Assembly (NCBI GenBank): GCA_005406025.1
Contig: BGZK01001297.1
Coordinates: 110,209-174,208, forward strand
Length of the DNA: 64,000 nucleotides
Direction: 5' to 3'
From: Eumeta japonica
Lineage: Eukaryota; Arthropoda; Insecta; Lepidoptera; Psychidae
A program made the translations under genes and the position numbers. Position 1 is the stretch's first letter. Each line of letters begins with the position of its first letter. This document shows positions 38,201 to 51,200 of the stretch, in pieces. The notes beneath the pieces are model-generated. The model worked only from the letters and a program-made list of their open reading frames with translations. It was not told the DNA's origin and ran no database searches.

Positions 38201-41200
38201 TTATTAAGTTTATCGAACGAAAAGGAAACGAAAATGATGTCTGGTGGAAAGAAACGAAAAATAAATGCAGAGGGTTGCCAGTTTCAACAAAAATAGACTG
38301 ACGAATTCTTTTTGATCTTGCCCAATGTAAAGCCTATTTGTTTGCTGTGTAATTAATCCATTTCAGTGATGAAAGAATTCAATATAAAGAGGCATTACTC
38401 AATTAAGCATCCTATGCTGCACTCACTGACAGGACAAATAAGAAAAGACAAAATCCAGAACCTTATCGCAAATTTGGAAAAAAGGGTTGCAAATGTTTCA
38501 TAAACAAAGAATACAACTTGATAATGTTGTGAAAGCTAGTTTTATAATTAGTTTTAAATTGTCAAAGTCATTTAAACTATTTGCCGAAGGAGAATTTATC
38601 AAGGAGTGTATGTTAAAAGTTTGCAGTATTTTGTGTCCTGAAAAGAAAAATGAATTTGAAAAAAATAGTTTGTCGTGACGAACTGTAGTCCGACGTATGG
38701 AAATGATGGCCAGTGATATAAAAACCACTTTGACTGACCGTGTGGCTGGTTTTGAACTACTTTCCATAGCATAAGACCGCACCGCATAAGAGAGCACCGA
38801 TTTGTCTGACACAGCTCAACTGACTATATTTATTCGAGATGTTGATAAAGAGTTCACTGCTATTGAAGAAGTGTTTCCTTTACAGCCGCTAAAAGGAACC
38901 ACTACAAGAGAAGACATTTTTTAATGAAGTTCAAAATGTATTCACAAGTTCTGGCTCGCCGTCGTCAAAATTAGTTGGAGTATGCACCGATGGTGTACTT
39001 TCTATGATCGGTTTACGTACAGGTTTAATCGGAATTTTGAATGAAAAAGCTACTGAATTAAATCAGCAAAAAGATGATTTAATAGTCGTTCATTGCATTA
39101 TCCGCTGACAGAACTGGTGTTCTAAGTCCATTCGACTCCAGAATGTTATGAATGTGCTAGTAAAAACCATCAATTTTATTCGGTCCCGAGGGCTTAACTA
39201 TTGTCGGTTCAAGGCATTTTTGAAAAATGCTGAAACTGTTTTACTAGATTAGAAATGAGATAGCAGATTTTATGTAAATAAAGAATAAACCACTATCTGA
39301 ATTGAATGACCCAAAATGGATGTGTGACTTAACGTTTCTGGTCGACCTTACAGGCTATTTGAATGATATAAATTTGAAATTTCAAAAACAAGTACAGTTA
39401 GTAAATGATTTGTACAGCTATTTGAAAGCGTTTCAGAACAAAATCCGCTTATGGGAGGCACCGATGCTGTCTAGTAACAATTACAATTTCACCTTTCTGT
39501 CTGCGTATGAAAATATGGCTTATGCTTAATACGCTGAAGAACTCAAGTTACTGTCGGAGCAATTTTCGAACATATAAGTGATTTCAAAAACATGGAAGAT
39601 GGTTTCAATTTACCTGCTACTCCAACAAAAAGTAATGTACAAAATGCTCCATTACACTTGCAATTTGAGTTGATCGAGATTCAAGAAAACTCACTTCTAA
39701 AATTTTAATTTGAAGACGTGGAGTTGTGCAATTTCTACGAAAAATATCTCGAAGAAGACCATTTTCCGCAGCTTGGAAATTTCTCAATACTTAGAAATAC
39801 GAACAGTTCTTTTCAATTATGAAAGTTAATAAATCAAAACATCGTTTAAAACTGACTGACGATAATTTAGAAAATTCTTTACGTCTTTGTATTAGTGGAA
39901 TTTATCCAAACACCGATGGATTAGTTTCCCAAATTCAAGCTCAAGTGTATCATTGATTTCGATGTCGCTACTTAACTTTCGTAGTTTGTAGTAATTCCAA
40001 ATTACAAGATTTAATTATAATATTGCATCTATTTTTTCATTTCATTTTTTTACTTTTTAAATTGTATTATAATAACTTTGCTGTATTATTACACGTCTGA
40101 TAACTATCGCTAAAAAATATGAACAATACTTTAAAGGACTACTTTAAAATGCACTACATTTGAACGCAACCCGCGAACGTATTTGCACAATAAAGTTTGG
40201 CCCAACATATCAAAGGTTGCCCATACCTGCTATACACTATTTATTCTATACATCATCCGCATATTAATCACCTCAATCTTTCCGATCTTAATTAAGTACG
40301 CTGGCGATTCCGGAGCCATCAGCATCAGCAGGACCATGACGGCGGGCAGGGCTATAACCACCCACAGCACCGTATAGTATTCCAAATACGGGCCCATTGC
40401 GTACATGGTCACGAAGCCGAAGGACTGGGTCAACATGACCAGAGAGCCTATCGCGCCCCTGTTGTCCTCCTGGCTTATTTCTTTGAGGTACACGGGAACG
40501 ACGGTGAAGCACGCGCCCGAAGCGACGCCGCACGCCGCTCGCGCAATTATCAGGCCTGCTGTCGATGCGTAAAACAGTTTTATGGCCCAGCATGACTGAA
40601 AAAGAAAACACTCATTTGGGTTCTTGCTTTCTTCACGAGTTTTCTTTTGTAAATGCCAGAGATTGAATATTCATATCATTTTTATAAGAAATAACACTAT
40701 TTTTGCGTTCTGAGTGTCCTTGGTTCAATATACTCTGTCGCCGATCTTTTGTCTTAAAGTTTTAACCAGTAACTTGTGTTGTCTCATGTAAATTGTCAAT
40801 ATGGGTTATGTGGGGTATTTTATCAAAAAATGTAATAAAAATTGTTCCACATAGTCTTGGAGAACCCTAGCTGGCGTAATAGGTAAAAACACGAAATGAT
40901 TGCATTCTTTTTGCATATATAATTATTCAAATTCTTAAGACCCCACAAGTCGATTTTGATAATATAATTAAATATAATACATGTTGACGTTCTAGCGTGC
41001 GTTAGTAATAGAACTGTTAAAATTGTCAAAATATGTAATAAAAATGTTAAGTAATAGATTGCAAGCGTAATTAATTAATGAAAATAATTGTTTTGGCACC
41101 AATAGTGTAAAAAATGAACGAAAACTCGAAATCATTACCAATTGGAAGATACCAATGGTGATGATGCACATCTTCCTACCAAAAGCATCCAACAAATAGC

Positions 41201-43310
41201 TGTAAATCGGAGTAGCTACTACAGCTGTGATAGTCATAGTACTCGCTATCCACAACATGGTGGAGTCTGATATGGGAGTATCACTCGGGCCTTCCTCGGA
41301 TTGGAGGACTTTGCTCATGGGTGATATCCAGCCCGCTTGAAGACCGTAGCTGAAGAGTGATAAATTTGCTGTAAATTAAATAATAAAACGTATTATTTTA
41401 AGTCCAAAGTTTATCGAAAGAAAAATTAACGGAAATAAAACAGATGCATAAAAATATAAAATGATAGAAAAATACAAAAGCTTAAAAAAATGGATTTCAA
41501 ATACCTACTAATTGTACAAAATAATGTAAAAAGTACAAACTGTAAAATTGTGAAATATAAAATATAACTGCACTGAAAGACCATACATACTATTAAAGTA
41601 ACTCTGATTTAATAATTACAGAACGTCTGTCAAAAATAAATATAAATATTTATGGATTAGGCAATCCGTATAAATGGATTGTCATCTTCATTTGTGCTTT
41701 GTTATCGAAAACGGTACTTTGTCAACAATCGAAAAAATATACCTTGGATCTTTAACAATTTATCTGCCCCAAAAGTAATGTCAAAAGAGTTCATGGCCAA
41801 TTTTGCAGTTTACCGTCATCTGGTGATTGCAATAATGGACCGCCAGCTTATACTATATTTATTGCATATTCGAGGGCAAAGAACAGGCGAGCCATTAAAG
41901 AGATGGTCACCGCCGCCCATGGATAATTTACAACCTCTGAGCAGTCATCAGTGCGTTGCTAGCCTCTTGGGAAGGAATAGGATACCTAAAAGAGTGAGGA
42001 ACGGTATGATAGCGGGGAGGAGGGGGAGTGGGCCACCAGAACTCTCACTCATTCAGAATTACTTTTATGAACAGATTTAGTTTTATCAACAAAATATAAT
42101 AATAAGTAACTTCATCATAAAAAAATGTCCTCAAAAACCTATTAAAATACTTAACAGTTTTTGGAGTCGTTACCTGACGCCTGATGCATTTATATTAAGT
42201 TTTCATAACTTAACATTTTTTCGAATAAATACTTCCAGTTTTATATTCATGTCTGGGTAGGTGTTGAGTTTGGTAATTTGTTATTCACTTTTGTGTTCAT
42301 CTCTTTCATTAAGGTAGTTGTTTATTGGCCTTGCTGGCACGGACTCAAAAGCATAGTAATTACTTAAATTGTTTAATGAAGGCAGTTTTCATTGTTTTTT
42401 TTTGGAATAACTATCTATTTTAACACAATTTAATGATTAGGTAATTTAATTTCATAAGTTATTTATACAGAGAAAATTGAAAGTTAGTTTCTATTCTGCA
42501 TCTTCCGGTGGGGATGATAAAGTTATTCTAAGGTCCTGATTATTACATTGTAAGTTAGAGTGCGATAATTACTCTTGAATTCAAATTCTCACGGGCCGTT
42601 TGTTGAGTTGGTTGATTTCCAAGCCCTTTAAGCCACCTATGCCCGAATGCGTGCTATAAGGTGGAACTGATGGTGAAGTGCCAGGGAAACTCCTCAATAA
42701 AAGTTCAGAGCTTTTAGTTATATAGAAAAGCAGTTTACATAACCATATGTTCTAAAAACTTTGTAGTGAGTTGGGGGAAAAGTGTGTGAACATAATGTCA
42801 TCAGCTCATTGCTTTTTTGAGACTTGACTCATGGATTATAATAGAAAATAAACAAAGTACTGTATGTGTGCTTGAAATATTTGAAGAATCGAATCTGTCA
42901 ATTTATCACAGATTTCATCGTCATCAACTTACCTGGTTATCACTTCTATTTCGTACCGTGTATTACGATTAGCAATGTGCTTAACAATCACACCGAAATT
43001 TTATTCCGATTTGAGCTCTATTGGTCTTCATCATTAGTGACCCTAATCTAATGATAACTTTCATGGGCAAATGCATGACGGACAATAGAAAATACCCATT
43101 AAATTTAATATATAATAGCAATAGCTACGATTCTAACTGATTCTATGATCGATTCGGCATGCAAACAGTTACAAAGTCGACCAAAACTTTACGTAAAACA
43201 GTTTACCTGAGCATTGTTTTTGTGTGTATTTCCTTTAACAGATACTTACCAATGATAGAAAAAAACCATTGCATGTATGTATGCCCATTTTCGACACTGA
43301 AACCGCTCAT
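32265..43310 (-). CDS. MFS sugar transporter A, facilitated trehalose transporter Tret1-like, complete
   Basis: A 12-TM plasma-membrane carrier of the MFS sugar porter family; insect relatives move trehalose or hexoses. Exons are 43310-43250, 41368-41139, 40595-40272, 36981-36849, 34279-34068, 33236-33042 and 32504-32265. All junctions are GT-AG and in phase, giving 464 aa with TGA at 32267-32265. The start exon (MSGFSVENGHTYMQW) ends at a strong GTAAGT donor and fits exon 2 in phase. Motifs: DAFGRK (81-86) in loop 2-3, VYLKEIS and RGAIG after TM4, PESPAYL (192-198) after TM6, EAKAALALLRG in the central loop, and PETKGKS (441-447) after TM12. Departures: the TM7 QQxSGxN motif reads HACSGNF (267-273), and in TM10 the PxPW tryptophan is replaced (PVPY, 372-375), so the substrate may differ from trehalose. 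Intron 3 holds a hAT relic; intron 4 holds a MITE. It is divergent from transporter B. Confidence 0.93.
34990..35240 (+). repeat. Lepidopteran-type retroelement remnant with ATTTCGGT-like internal repeats
   Basis: It begins near CACCTGCGCGGACATAAAAT and ends AGGGCAAATGCTAGATCATA. The interior is a degenerate run of TTCGATTCTGGTTTCGG-like words. The segment at 63581-63790 has the same start phrase (GCCCGTGTGGACATATAAG) and end phrase (GCGAGCGAATGCCAGTC). The frame at 35021-35239 is repeat-derived. Confidence 0.5.
35395..35530 (+). repeat. Non-LTR tail fragment (GACAGACA motif)
   Basis: GTGATTTCAGAGATGTACAC leads into GAACAGACAGACATAC and an A run, resembling the 3' end of RTE-like elements. 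Short and 5'-truncated. Confidence 0.4.
36143..36611. mobile_element. MITE with TTA target duplication in transporter A intron 4
   Basis: The element is 36146-36608. The ends read TGGGGCATCCATTAATTACG and GGAAGCGTCCATTAATTACG inward, with ACGTG(A/T)GGTG continuing. TTA lies directly outside both ends (36143-36145 and 36609-36611). A 3-bp TWA duplication suggests PIF/Harbinger, though that assignment rests on the TSD only. The interior is GC-richer and non-coding. Confidence 0.7.
37505..37757 (-). pseudogene. LINE reverse-transcriptase C-terminal fragment
   Basis: The minus-strand translation contains MRFLRNMGGVSFKDK, RRDLTEYLVTRVEK and WRRCDHLKRAN, with three internal stops. This follows the pattern of the RT-downstream region of insect non-LTR elements (MRxLRxMxGVxxxDR, then RVExxxLRWxGHxxRM). 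It is a decayed piece in intron 3 of transporter A, ending just beside the hAT insertion. Confidence 0.65.
37770..40229 (+). mobile_element. hAT transposon relic, 2.46 kb
   Basis: The ends are CATATGTGGGCAGC and, inward from 40229, CAGGTATGGGCAACC, imperfect terminal inverted repeats with GGCCCGCG-type subterminal sequence typical of hAT elements. The flanking 8-mers CTATAAAC (37762-37769) and CTATACAC (40230-40237) match at 7 of 8 bases, the hAT duplication length. It is inserted in intron 3 of transporter A, opposite to the gene, only 42 bases from the exon 3 boundary at 40272. Confidence 0.85.
38234..39956 (+). pseudogene. hAT transposase pseudogene (GTF2IRD2/ZBED-like type)
   Basis: Successive frames give MSGGKKRKINAEG at the start, then KDKIQNLIANLEKR, EIADFM, LSELNDPKWMCDLTFLVDL, VNDLYSYLKAFQNKIRLWE and a C-terminus GLVSQIQAQVYH before TGA. 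This matches hAT transposases domesticated in vertebrates as GTF2IRD2/FAM200-type proteins, where the PEWLCDLAFLVD-like segment is distinctive. At least a dozen stops and several frameshifts make it dead. The length is close to full. Confidence 0.8.
41860..42040 (+). repeat. Lepidopteran dispersed repeat fragment (GGTCACCGCCGCCCATGG type)
   Basis: AGATGGTCACCGCCGCCCAT, then GTGCGTTGCTAGCCTCTTGG. I recognise this as a phrase of a very common lepidopteran interspersed repeat. It lies antisense in intron 1 of transporter A. The 133-codon open frame at 41679-42080 that spans it is not taken as a gene. Confidence 0.5.
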
Positions 43311-46300
43311 TTTCCAAATATTTATGGCTTCAATCTATCAGCATAAATGTCACCAAATACTTATACAATTCGATTTCTGACACTTTCGGCGACGTATCGC
43401 TAATTCTATTGTACCAACTGAGCCGGTGTTTTTTGAGAAAATGAAGAGAGTTCCATCGCCGCGGTACCTTTATTGGAATGGAATGTTCCTGTACGTGTTT
43501 ACGGTGTTATAAATAGTTTGATAAAAACGATTTGATCTGTGTGTGCAAACAAACAAAACGTTTGCGCAGAGGATAGAGGAGCTCTCGCAAAGGACAGAAA
43601 TACCACTTTTCTGCTATGAAGTATCTACCTTCGTTTGAATGATCTCCACTGACGGACAAAAATATGATTTTATACAACTTGTTACTTTATGAAAGCGGTA
43701 AGTACTGCAGATTTGCAGACTGCAGAGGAAGCGATTCATATTCAAATTTCATTTGAAATCTTAGTATGTGGCTATAGTCCAGTCAGAATAATGTGTATTC
43801 TCGGAAAAAAGAGAAACTATATTTTTTTAAAATATTTTAGAAATGATTGGAAATGAAGTAAGGACTATTAAATTTCAAATATTAAAAAACGTAAGTAGCT
43901 GAAATTAAAAAAAAAAATTTCAAAAGGAATGTACTAAAATGATAATCTAGCTGAAACTGTTTAACGACAATAAAATACCTATAAAATATTACAATTTTGA
44001 AAGATTTAAAGAAAATTGATTAACTGGAAGTAGCCTAACTGGTGAACCGTGATCATACACCGCTTTTGCGCATTTGTTTATCGATTAAAGTATTACCTAT
44101 TCATGATTGTAGGTTTCTCCTCATTTAGATCTCTTCTTTTTTAACTTTTAGATAACATAAAATAAATTTTAACATTCTTTTTTTGTACGTGTACTAACAA
44201 TAATTCTAACTGTATATGCGAAGTGCTGTTTAATAACTTAACATATAGTTTCATTAACAACAAAGGTTTGATTTGTGAGTATCTCATTCTATCTGAGACA
44301 TTCAGTTAACTTACTGCAATAAAAAAGGTTATTATTTTGTTCATGAAGTAATAAGAAATCCGCGACAGTTTCATTATAGAACTCATACATGCATAAATCT
44401 GACGTACTTGATTTTAAATTTAGCAACAAATCAACTGTATACAGTAAAAGCTTACTTAATATAACAAGAAAAAATAGCTTGTTATGAATTATTTCCTACC
44501 AAATTATTGGTTAGTATAAGTTGACTGTGCTATTACTAGAAATTTATTCTAAATTTAAGTTAATTTTGCATCGGCTAAGGCTTAATATTATATATTTTTT
44601 ATGAACAGTTAAAAAAATGTGTTCATATTTAATGTTGTCAATAGCTGAACAATTTAATATCAGTCAGTCAACCTTTGAGAGCACGACTAAATGTGTTTAT
44701 CTCCTAGATTTTTTTGCAGCCTTAAGTATTTGCATTCTTAATTATCTCGCAGCCTGCATTATTTCGATGTACTTCTGTCATTTATTTTTGGTAATAAACT
44801 TATTGAAAGGGTACGCCTTTTTTCTATATTTAAGTGATTCTAACGACTTTCATAATATCATGAATTTTGTTTTATTCTAGATCATAATATGATATGATAT
44901 TAGTTGGGTGATATCAGTTGGTGTTTAAGAATGATGTTTTCGAAACAGGAAATACAGGGTTCGAGACAGATCTTTTATTTTTTCATGGTCATTCTAACAA
45001 GTTTGTTAACAAAACGAAACGTTATGGACCATAAGTAATTTTAAAATATTTTGGTTAAGTTTTGTACAATGAACATTGTTTCCCATTTGTCAAATGATCT
45101 TTGGCCGACTGTTCAAAGTCGCAAAGTGTCATCAATAGTTTGCTTTTCAATGTTTAAAGTCATGTAATTGCGTCTATTTATTTCGTTATCTCTAATGCAA
45201 ATATTTTAATTAAGTATTAACATAGCAACCGTAGATGGCGTTACTGGCGTAATTCGTCATACACATCTAGCCGTTTTGCCATGTGTAAGCTTCGTTTGCA
45301 CAATTTATGACGAACGTATTACGTTCAAAGATCTAATACAACACCTTTTATGATAATTGTTTTAAGCAAAGTCATTTTATATTCCACTTTTATTGTTATT
45401 ACATATATCAAAAGCTACTGTCTTCTTTTTAAAATCAAACCTTGCGTATGAGTTTACTCAGTTTTAGTCTAGTCGATAAGTTGAGAATGGTGTTAATTCA
45501 ACATAATGGCGCTAAAATTATGTGTTATTAATTCGATCCGGAATCATGTCTAGATCATTGTGCTAGAAAATTGAATTAGTACATTAAAAATTCCAAAAGT
45601 TATAAACAATTAAAGATAGAGAAAAAGTAGTGTTTGGTTTTTTTTATAATTCGTAAACTAATGATTTTATTAATTTAAAAAAAAATATTCTTAAAGAAGA
45701 GGAAATTTACTAAAAAAAAGTCCTAACTCCCCCGGAACTCTACCTCTATTATTAGTAATTTTAATTTAATGTTGAAAATTGCCGTCCGTGCGCCATTTTT
45801 AGGTTTCGCGCATGGCGTCGCAACTTCGCAAGTCAGTGAGTCAGTAACAATAAAAAAAACTTTTAAGGTATTTAAACTAGATTTAAAAATCTAAAAAAAA
45901 TATGGCATGATCCAAACACTTTAAAGAACTGACTCCCGTTGGAATTTTATATTTAAGTTAATTTTTTAATAAGCTAGATGAATGTTAATTAAAAAATTTT
46001 CGGGGAGTTCCTTTATTATTGCAAACTAAAAAAACATTTAAATAATTGTCATAAAATTTTTTCGCTTCATGGAGCCCTTCTTATATACACACAATAGAAG
46101 ATAGCGTGATAAAAGTTAGGAAATAAATTTAATACTTTGTTTATACAATGATTTTATTAAGTTAACAAAAAAAGAAAAGTTACCGTAACGTTGTAAAAAA
46201 TTGTTAAATTAAAAAAAATCGACTCGACTATTTCGCTTCTAAGAAATGCGAGAATACGTAGTCCTGTTTTATTAAATTTTGTTTTGGAAGACAAAAAAAT

Positions 46301-46528
46301 ATTTTCATTCTTAGGTGCTGTGCATTCTTATTGAAATTGAAAATAATATAATACTTCAGGAACATAATTATTTTCGTTGACATTTTATAAATATTCGATT
46401 GCCGATATCTTTTCGTATTTTTGTTTTTTTTATTCTAAGTGCAAACCGAAAAGAAATGAACGATTTGATTTAGGTCTATAAATTTGAGTCTCGTCTGGCG
46501 GAAGGTGAAAACGAGTTTTTGAAACTAA
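43311..46528. other. Intergenic region upstream of transporter A
   Basis: AT-rich with no recognised gene or well-bounded element. It should contain the promoter of transporter A just above 43310, but no clear TATA box was assigned. A short ATG frame at 45812 (MASQLRKS) ends at a GTGAGT donor, but its phase does not fit transporter B. Confidence 0.4.
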
Positions 46529-46960
46529 TACTGGTTTTTGTTTTTGTTTTTTTAATTGATAACAATCTTACGTCGTACGTCCTGAATCAATTGTCAAATA
46601 ACATAAATTGATGTCACCGACACGGCGACCACCTTCTCCAAGGACGCGGAGCGAATGGATTTCACCTAACTCACGCCAAAAGCTAATAAGCCAATTCAGC
46701 CGTCGATAGGATTCGAACTTGGTATAATGTACTATATCTTTGGTAGGCAATGTACTCGTCCACTCGACTTCGTCGCTCAGCAATGTCTACGTCTACGAAT
46801 GGATTGCTGTCGTCAGTCCGTACTAAAACACCACGGCTTACTCGATGCACCCTGTGAGGTGGTTGCCACGAAATCTTGAAATAAAAAAGCGTTGAGAGCA
46901 GAACGTCGGTACGTTTATTCCTTCTCGTCATACATGTCGGGGTTGGGCTACAATCGTGTC
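46529..46960 (-). repeat. SINE, minus orientation
   Basis: On the minus strand a tRNA-like CAAGTTCGAATCC (box B) is followed by GTGAGTTAGGTGAAATCC, CGCTCCGCGTCCTTGGAG, GACGTACGACGTAAGATTG and a tail of AAAAACAAAAAC units. The order and tail are those of a SINE I associate with Lepidoptera. The frames at 46568-46783 and 46683-46931 are repeat-derived. Confidence 0.55.
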
Positions 46961-47478
46961 ATCTCATATTTGGTTTTACGTTAATATATCTACAGGTCAA
47001 ATTTTTTATTCGTGTGACATAACTTCTTGGTGCTACGCTTCGAGTAGTTTGATATATGTTAACGATAATGAAGTTTTAAATTATGCAGTCGTACACTACT
47101 TATTGTAAATTTTGAACACCCATCCATTTTCAATTAAGTGGGCTCTTTTTTAGAACAGTTTAAATAATAATCGAATTTAATAAAATGTCCCATTGAAGTT
47201 TTTGATGCAATCCCAAATAGAATATTTTGGTATAGCGAAGTGACGTGTAGTGCAAAAATTTGAGACATACTATTTTAGGGACTAAAAATGGGTTAAATAT
47301 CAATCTGATAACATTGAAATTAAGATCCGCAGTCGTACCTCGTAAATGATAAAGATCGTAACTTTAGTATTTGTAAATAAATATAAGCGATTTATTGTAC
47401 GGATAAATTATACGCATTTCTCGTAGGAATTTAAAAATTTTGGCTTAGATTTTCGTGTAGATTATACGTATTCCGTAT

Positions 47479-48200
47479 TTTTAAGGTTCTGAGTCAAAAT
47501 GGCAAATACGGACTCTTATAGTTTCGTCGCATCCGTTCGTCCGTCCGTCCATATGTCATAGGCACTTTGTTAAAAATTTGAAGATGTATATTGATGAAAT
47601 TCGGAGTATAGGTGTCTTGTATAAGCCGCTACTTAGTTTGATAGTTAAATAACAAAAGTAAATAATTCCTGGTTGGGTACTCTGAACATGTAACAGAAGC
47701 TGAGAAAAACGTGAGGCACGTATTGCTACATTTCTTTTAAAAACACTTTAAGGATTCTAAGCAAATTTTGTGATTCATTGAATATCTTCAGAAATAATCG
47801 CAAAGTAGCAAAATATATCCCCCCCCTTCTATTTTTAGATTGGACTTTCAAAATTGAGAAGAAATTTGCAAAGATAGCTATTAATAAATACTTTCACTGA
47901 AAATTATTTTAAAGATCATCGAATAGACCGTTTTTGAGTCATTTCCGAAAAACTGTGCTTCTCAACAAAAGGACGTAAGTGCCATGAAGATACGTTCATG
48001 CACTGGTACATTTTAATTGACACTAGTTTAATAGTAGTAGTCGACACACCTACTCGTTTCTCTAGTTATAGGCGACTAAAGTGCTCATACCTATTTTGTG
48101 GGGGAAACATGGAAAAAGTGTAACAAAGTAGTGCATTTCTTTCTAATAACTACTTCAAAACCCTACAGTGAGCATGATCCGACATGCTTTTAATACAGTT
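47479..48200 (+). repeat. Dispersed ~750-bp repeat, copy 2
   Basis: The order matches copy 1: (CCGT)n at about 47537-47551, GCTTCTCAACAAAAGGACGT, TAAGTGCCATGAAGATACG, TTATAGGCGACTAAAGTGCT and an end near GACATGC. It lies in the intergenic region between the transporters. Confidence 0.8.
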
Positions 48201-51200
48201 TGTATCAAACATGTATCAAAAATCGAAAGGCACTTCGTTCCGACCGGTTGTCCCTGAAACACCACCTGTTTTTTTAATTTTTATTTTGAGATAAGCAGTT
48301 TAGTATATAAAAGAAGGAATGGTCGTTTTAAGCACATTTTCTATAATATTCTTGAATATAGGCATGTATTTCAAAATGATGGAAAAAAAATGTTTTTTCG
48401 TAACAAACTCGTTCGTTTGATACATAACGTGATGTACTAAATCACAATATTCTTCATTCAGCATATTCGGAGCAAACAGGCTGTGAAAGACGGACAGGCA
48501 CACAGAGACAACTTTTGTCATTGAGTGTACGGAAGCCTAAAAAGAAATGTTAGGAACTTATTTCATTGAGTATGATCTATGTTATTACGATTAAATTAGG
48601 AAGATTTTATTACTTTCATAACAATATGACTAGGCAGGTGTATATAAATTATGCATTTTTGCTATAATAGTGTGGTTTTTGTCATCTCGCTGCTGAGCCA
48701 TCTATACAACAAACTTTTTATTTGAAACTTAGGAATTTAGATCATAAGCGCTCTGCAATCGCCCAGCGCTAATTGAGAGGTGCCTGTTGGTAGTCAGTAG
48801 GTGATCGTTATCTTCAATGTACGAACAGGTGGAATTATTTGCTTTTCGCTGCTGAGATTATAGTACTTCTCTAAAATTAAACTTGTCATAGGTTTACCGT
48901 GATTGCATCTATTTTGTACCTGCAATGGGCTATTGTAGTCTTATACTCGCAAATATTATGATTCCGCTGTCAACGAACACTTCGCAGAGGTGAGCGATGT
49001 CCTTGTGTAAACCTTCTCACTCAATCCTGCCACTTGAAATATCGTCTTTTGGATGGTCGTCCTTTTATGCATACCTTCTTTATTATAGGAATTTAAGGGT
49101 GCAAGCGAGTATGCCTGTCAGCGCGAAATAGGCGATAACCGCCGTCCATGGTCATCTGCTACCTGCTATTAAGGTCGCAGTCTCTCAAACTGAAAGAAAA
49201 AACCCTGTCGGAGGGTACGCCTTTAACTGTGCGATAAGTAAAACCTGATACAGCAAAAACTCCAACAGCACCTTGCCACTGGTGTCGTTTTCAATGTTAA
49301 AACGTAGCAGCAATTTATGTGCTTACCTTAATTTTTAACTCTTCCTGTATGCGTCAGGTGACATTTTCATACATTTCGGATTTCCAGTGCCCATTTCTTC
49401 CCGTGCTACCCTCCGCACGTTACTTCGACATCGAAATATTTAAACATTAAAGGTCAACCGCGCCGGACACAAACTCGTCGGCTCCGTTTGATTAAACATT
49501 TACGCATAGACAGATATTTCAAGTTGCTGGTGAGGACCTGGAAGGAGCTGATGCCCTGTCTTGACACGCGGCCTAGAGCTTTGATTAAGAGATTTGAGCT
49601 CTGATCACATGCAGTATTGAACCAAACGATCCTGATGGAAGCTACAATCGAAAATTAATAAGAGATCTTAAAGACATTCGAGATCTGAACATGCAAATGG
49701 TGCTTCTTGCTTAATGGTCAACGTAATGACCAGCGATAGTGCAGTCGCGATCAAGTGGTCAGTACAGATATTAGCCATGCTTACTGCTCAAGCTTGTAAC
49801 TTATCTCAAAATAAACCGCTTGTTTTGTGCGCCAGAAAACAGATTAAGCCCTCGGTCTCGGATGTTGACACTACAACGGCAACAACGGCCACTGAAAGCT
49901 CCCAACGTGTAACCAGCATGGAGAGCTCAAGATTTAGGCCTGCCAACCTAGAATTAAAGAATTGAGAGACTGTGCCTTACAATAGGATAATGAATACCTA
50001 TCATGTTATTCAGATCAGGGTAGAGATTATTGCGGGTTAACGATGATTTTTCAGAGGAAATTTATTAAAACACGTTGAACCAGTTCAAGTATCAGTGACA
50101 ACTAACTTTATTTTTCTAATATGTACAAGAATGAAATAGACATACAGCCAATCATTAGTTTCATTTATGCCACTACCAGATGGCGCCGTAAGTATGTTTC
50201 ATTTGATGTATTAAATAATTTCAACAAAATTCACGCTCAGAAGTGGGAAGTTAATGAGTTATACAATTAGCTACAAGTACTTACGTTTTCATTTCTACAA
50301 AGACAGATTCTTGAATTAGAAAAGTTTCGTAATTAAATGATATCTTAATTAATAATTTTTTACATGTCTATTGTAAGTACTGCGTGATAAAAAGCATCAT
50401 ATTAAAATATACAACTAAAGGAGACATATATATGCTGAAAGGCGATGAAGACACGGAATTGCTCAAGATCATACGATCGAATCACAAAGGAGTTTTATTA
50501 TGGAGCTCTATTTAATCACATTGTCAAGATAAGCATGATATCAGTCACAATGGAACTTTAGAAAAGTATATGCACATCTTTATTGTCTACACAGTAGGTG
50601 ATAAAGAGAAGGAATTCGTTTCAAAGGGTTTCGTCCTATTATAATTTTCTTGTAAATTGCGTTGTCAATAACAGTTCATTGGAAACAGTCCGTCTGAAGT
50701 TATCGCCGGATATTTATTTTATATATACACATATACCCAATATAAATAGACATAGTTTATTTATATTGGATCAGAAAAGATGTACATCAAATACAGTTTT
50801 GGTCGTATCGAATTTCAGAGAAATATAACTCAGCCAGAGATTATTATCATGATATTTATGCAGTTACAACATGTCCTTTTAAAACGGCTGTATTTTGTCA
50901 CTTTTTTTAGAAAAAATACATATCGGTAATAAGAGGAATGGATCAAATGAAGCAGGTTAAAGAGATGTCAATGTCTATCCATTTAATTCCAATAAATTTT
51001 CAGTAACTTATAGTGGTTCAAAAGTTTTCTCGTGTACCTTGTGTTTATTTGAACCGTAACTTAATTTGATTCTTTTATTGTACTTTGGATACTCGGAGGA
51101 TATCGTTCTTTCGGAACGAAGGTTCAGCACGTTCCAGGACTTATGTTAATCTGTGTGTGGTGCGTACTGGTCATGCCATATTCTGTACGAAAATATGCAG

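Noticed and set aside
40288..40611. Arg- and Gly-rich 107-codon minus-strand frame
   Set aside because: Out-of-frame shadow of transporter A exon 3.
41679..42080. 133-codon plus-strand open frame
   Set aside because: It lies antisense inside intron 1 of transporter A and its second half is a recognised dispersed repeat phrase; no domain is visible.
42870..43000. Candidate first exon of transporter A at the GTAAGT donor near 42932
   Set aside because: The required phase runs into a stop; the exon at 43250-43310 fits in phase with a clean ATG.
45812..45846. Candidate first exon of transporter B (MASQLRKS before a GTGAGT donor)
   Set aside because: Its phase (0 or 2) does not fit the split codon at 54566, whereas 53414-53450 fits in phase and in TM1 sequence.
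46568..46931. Two overlapping minus-strand frames
   Set aside because: Both lie inside the SINE with an (AAAAAC)n tail.
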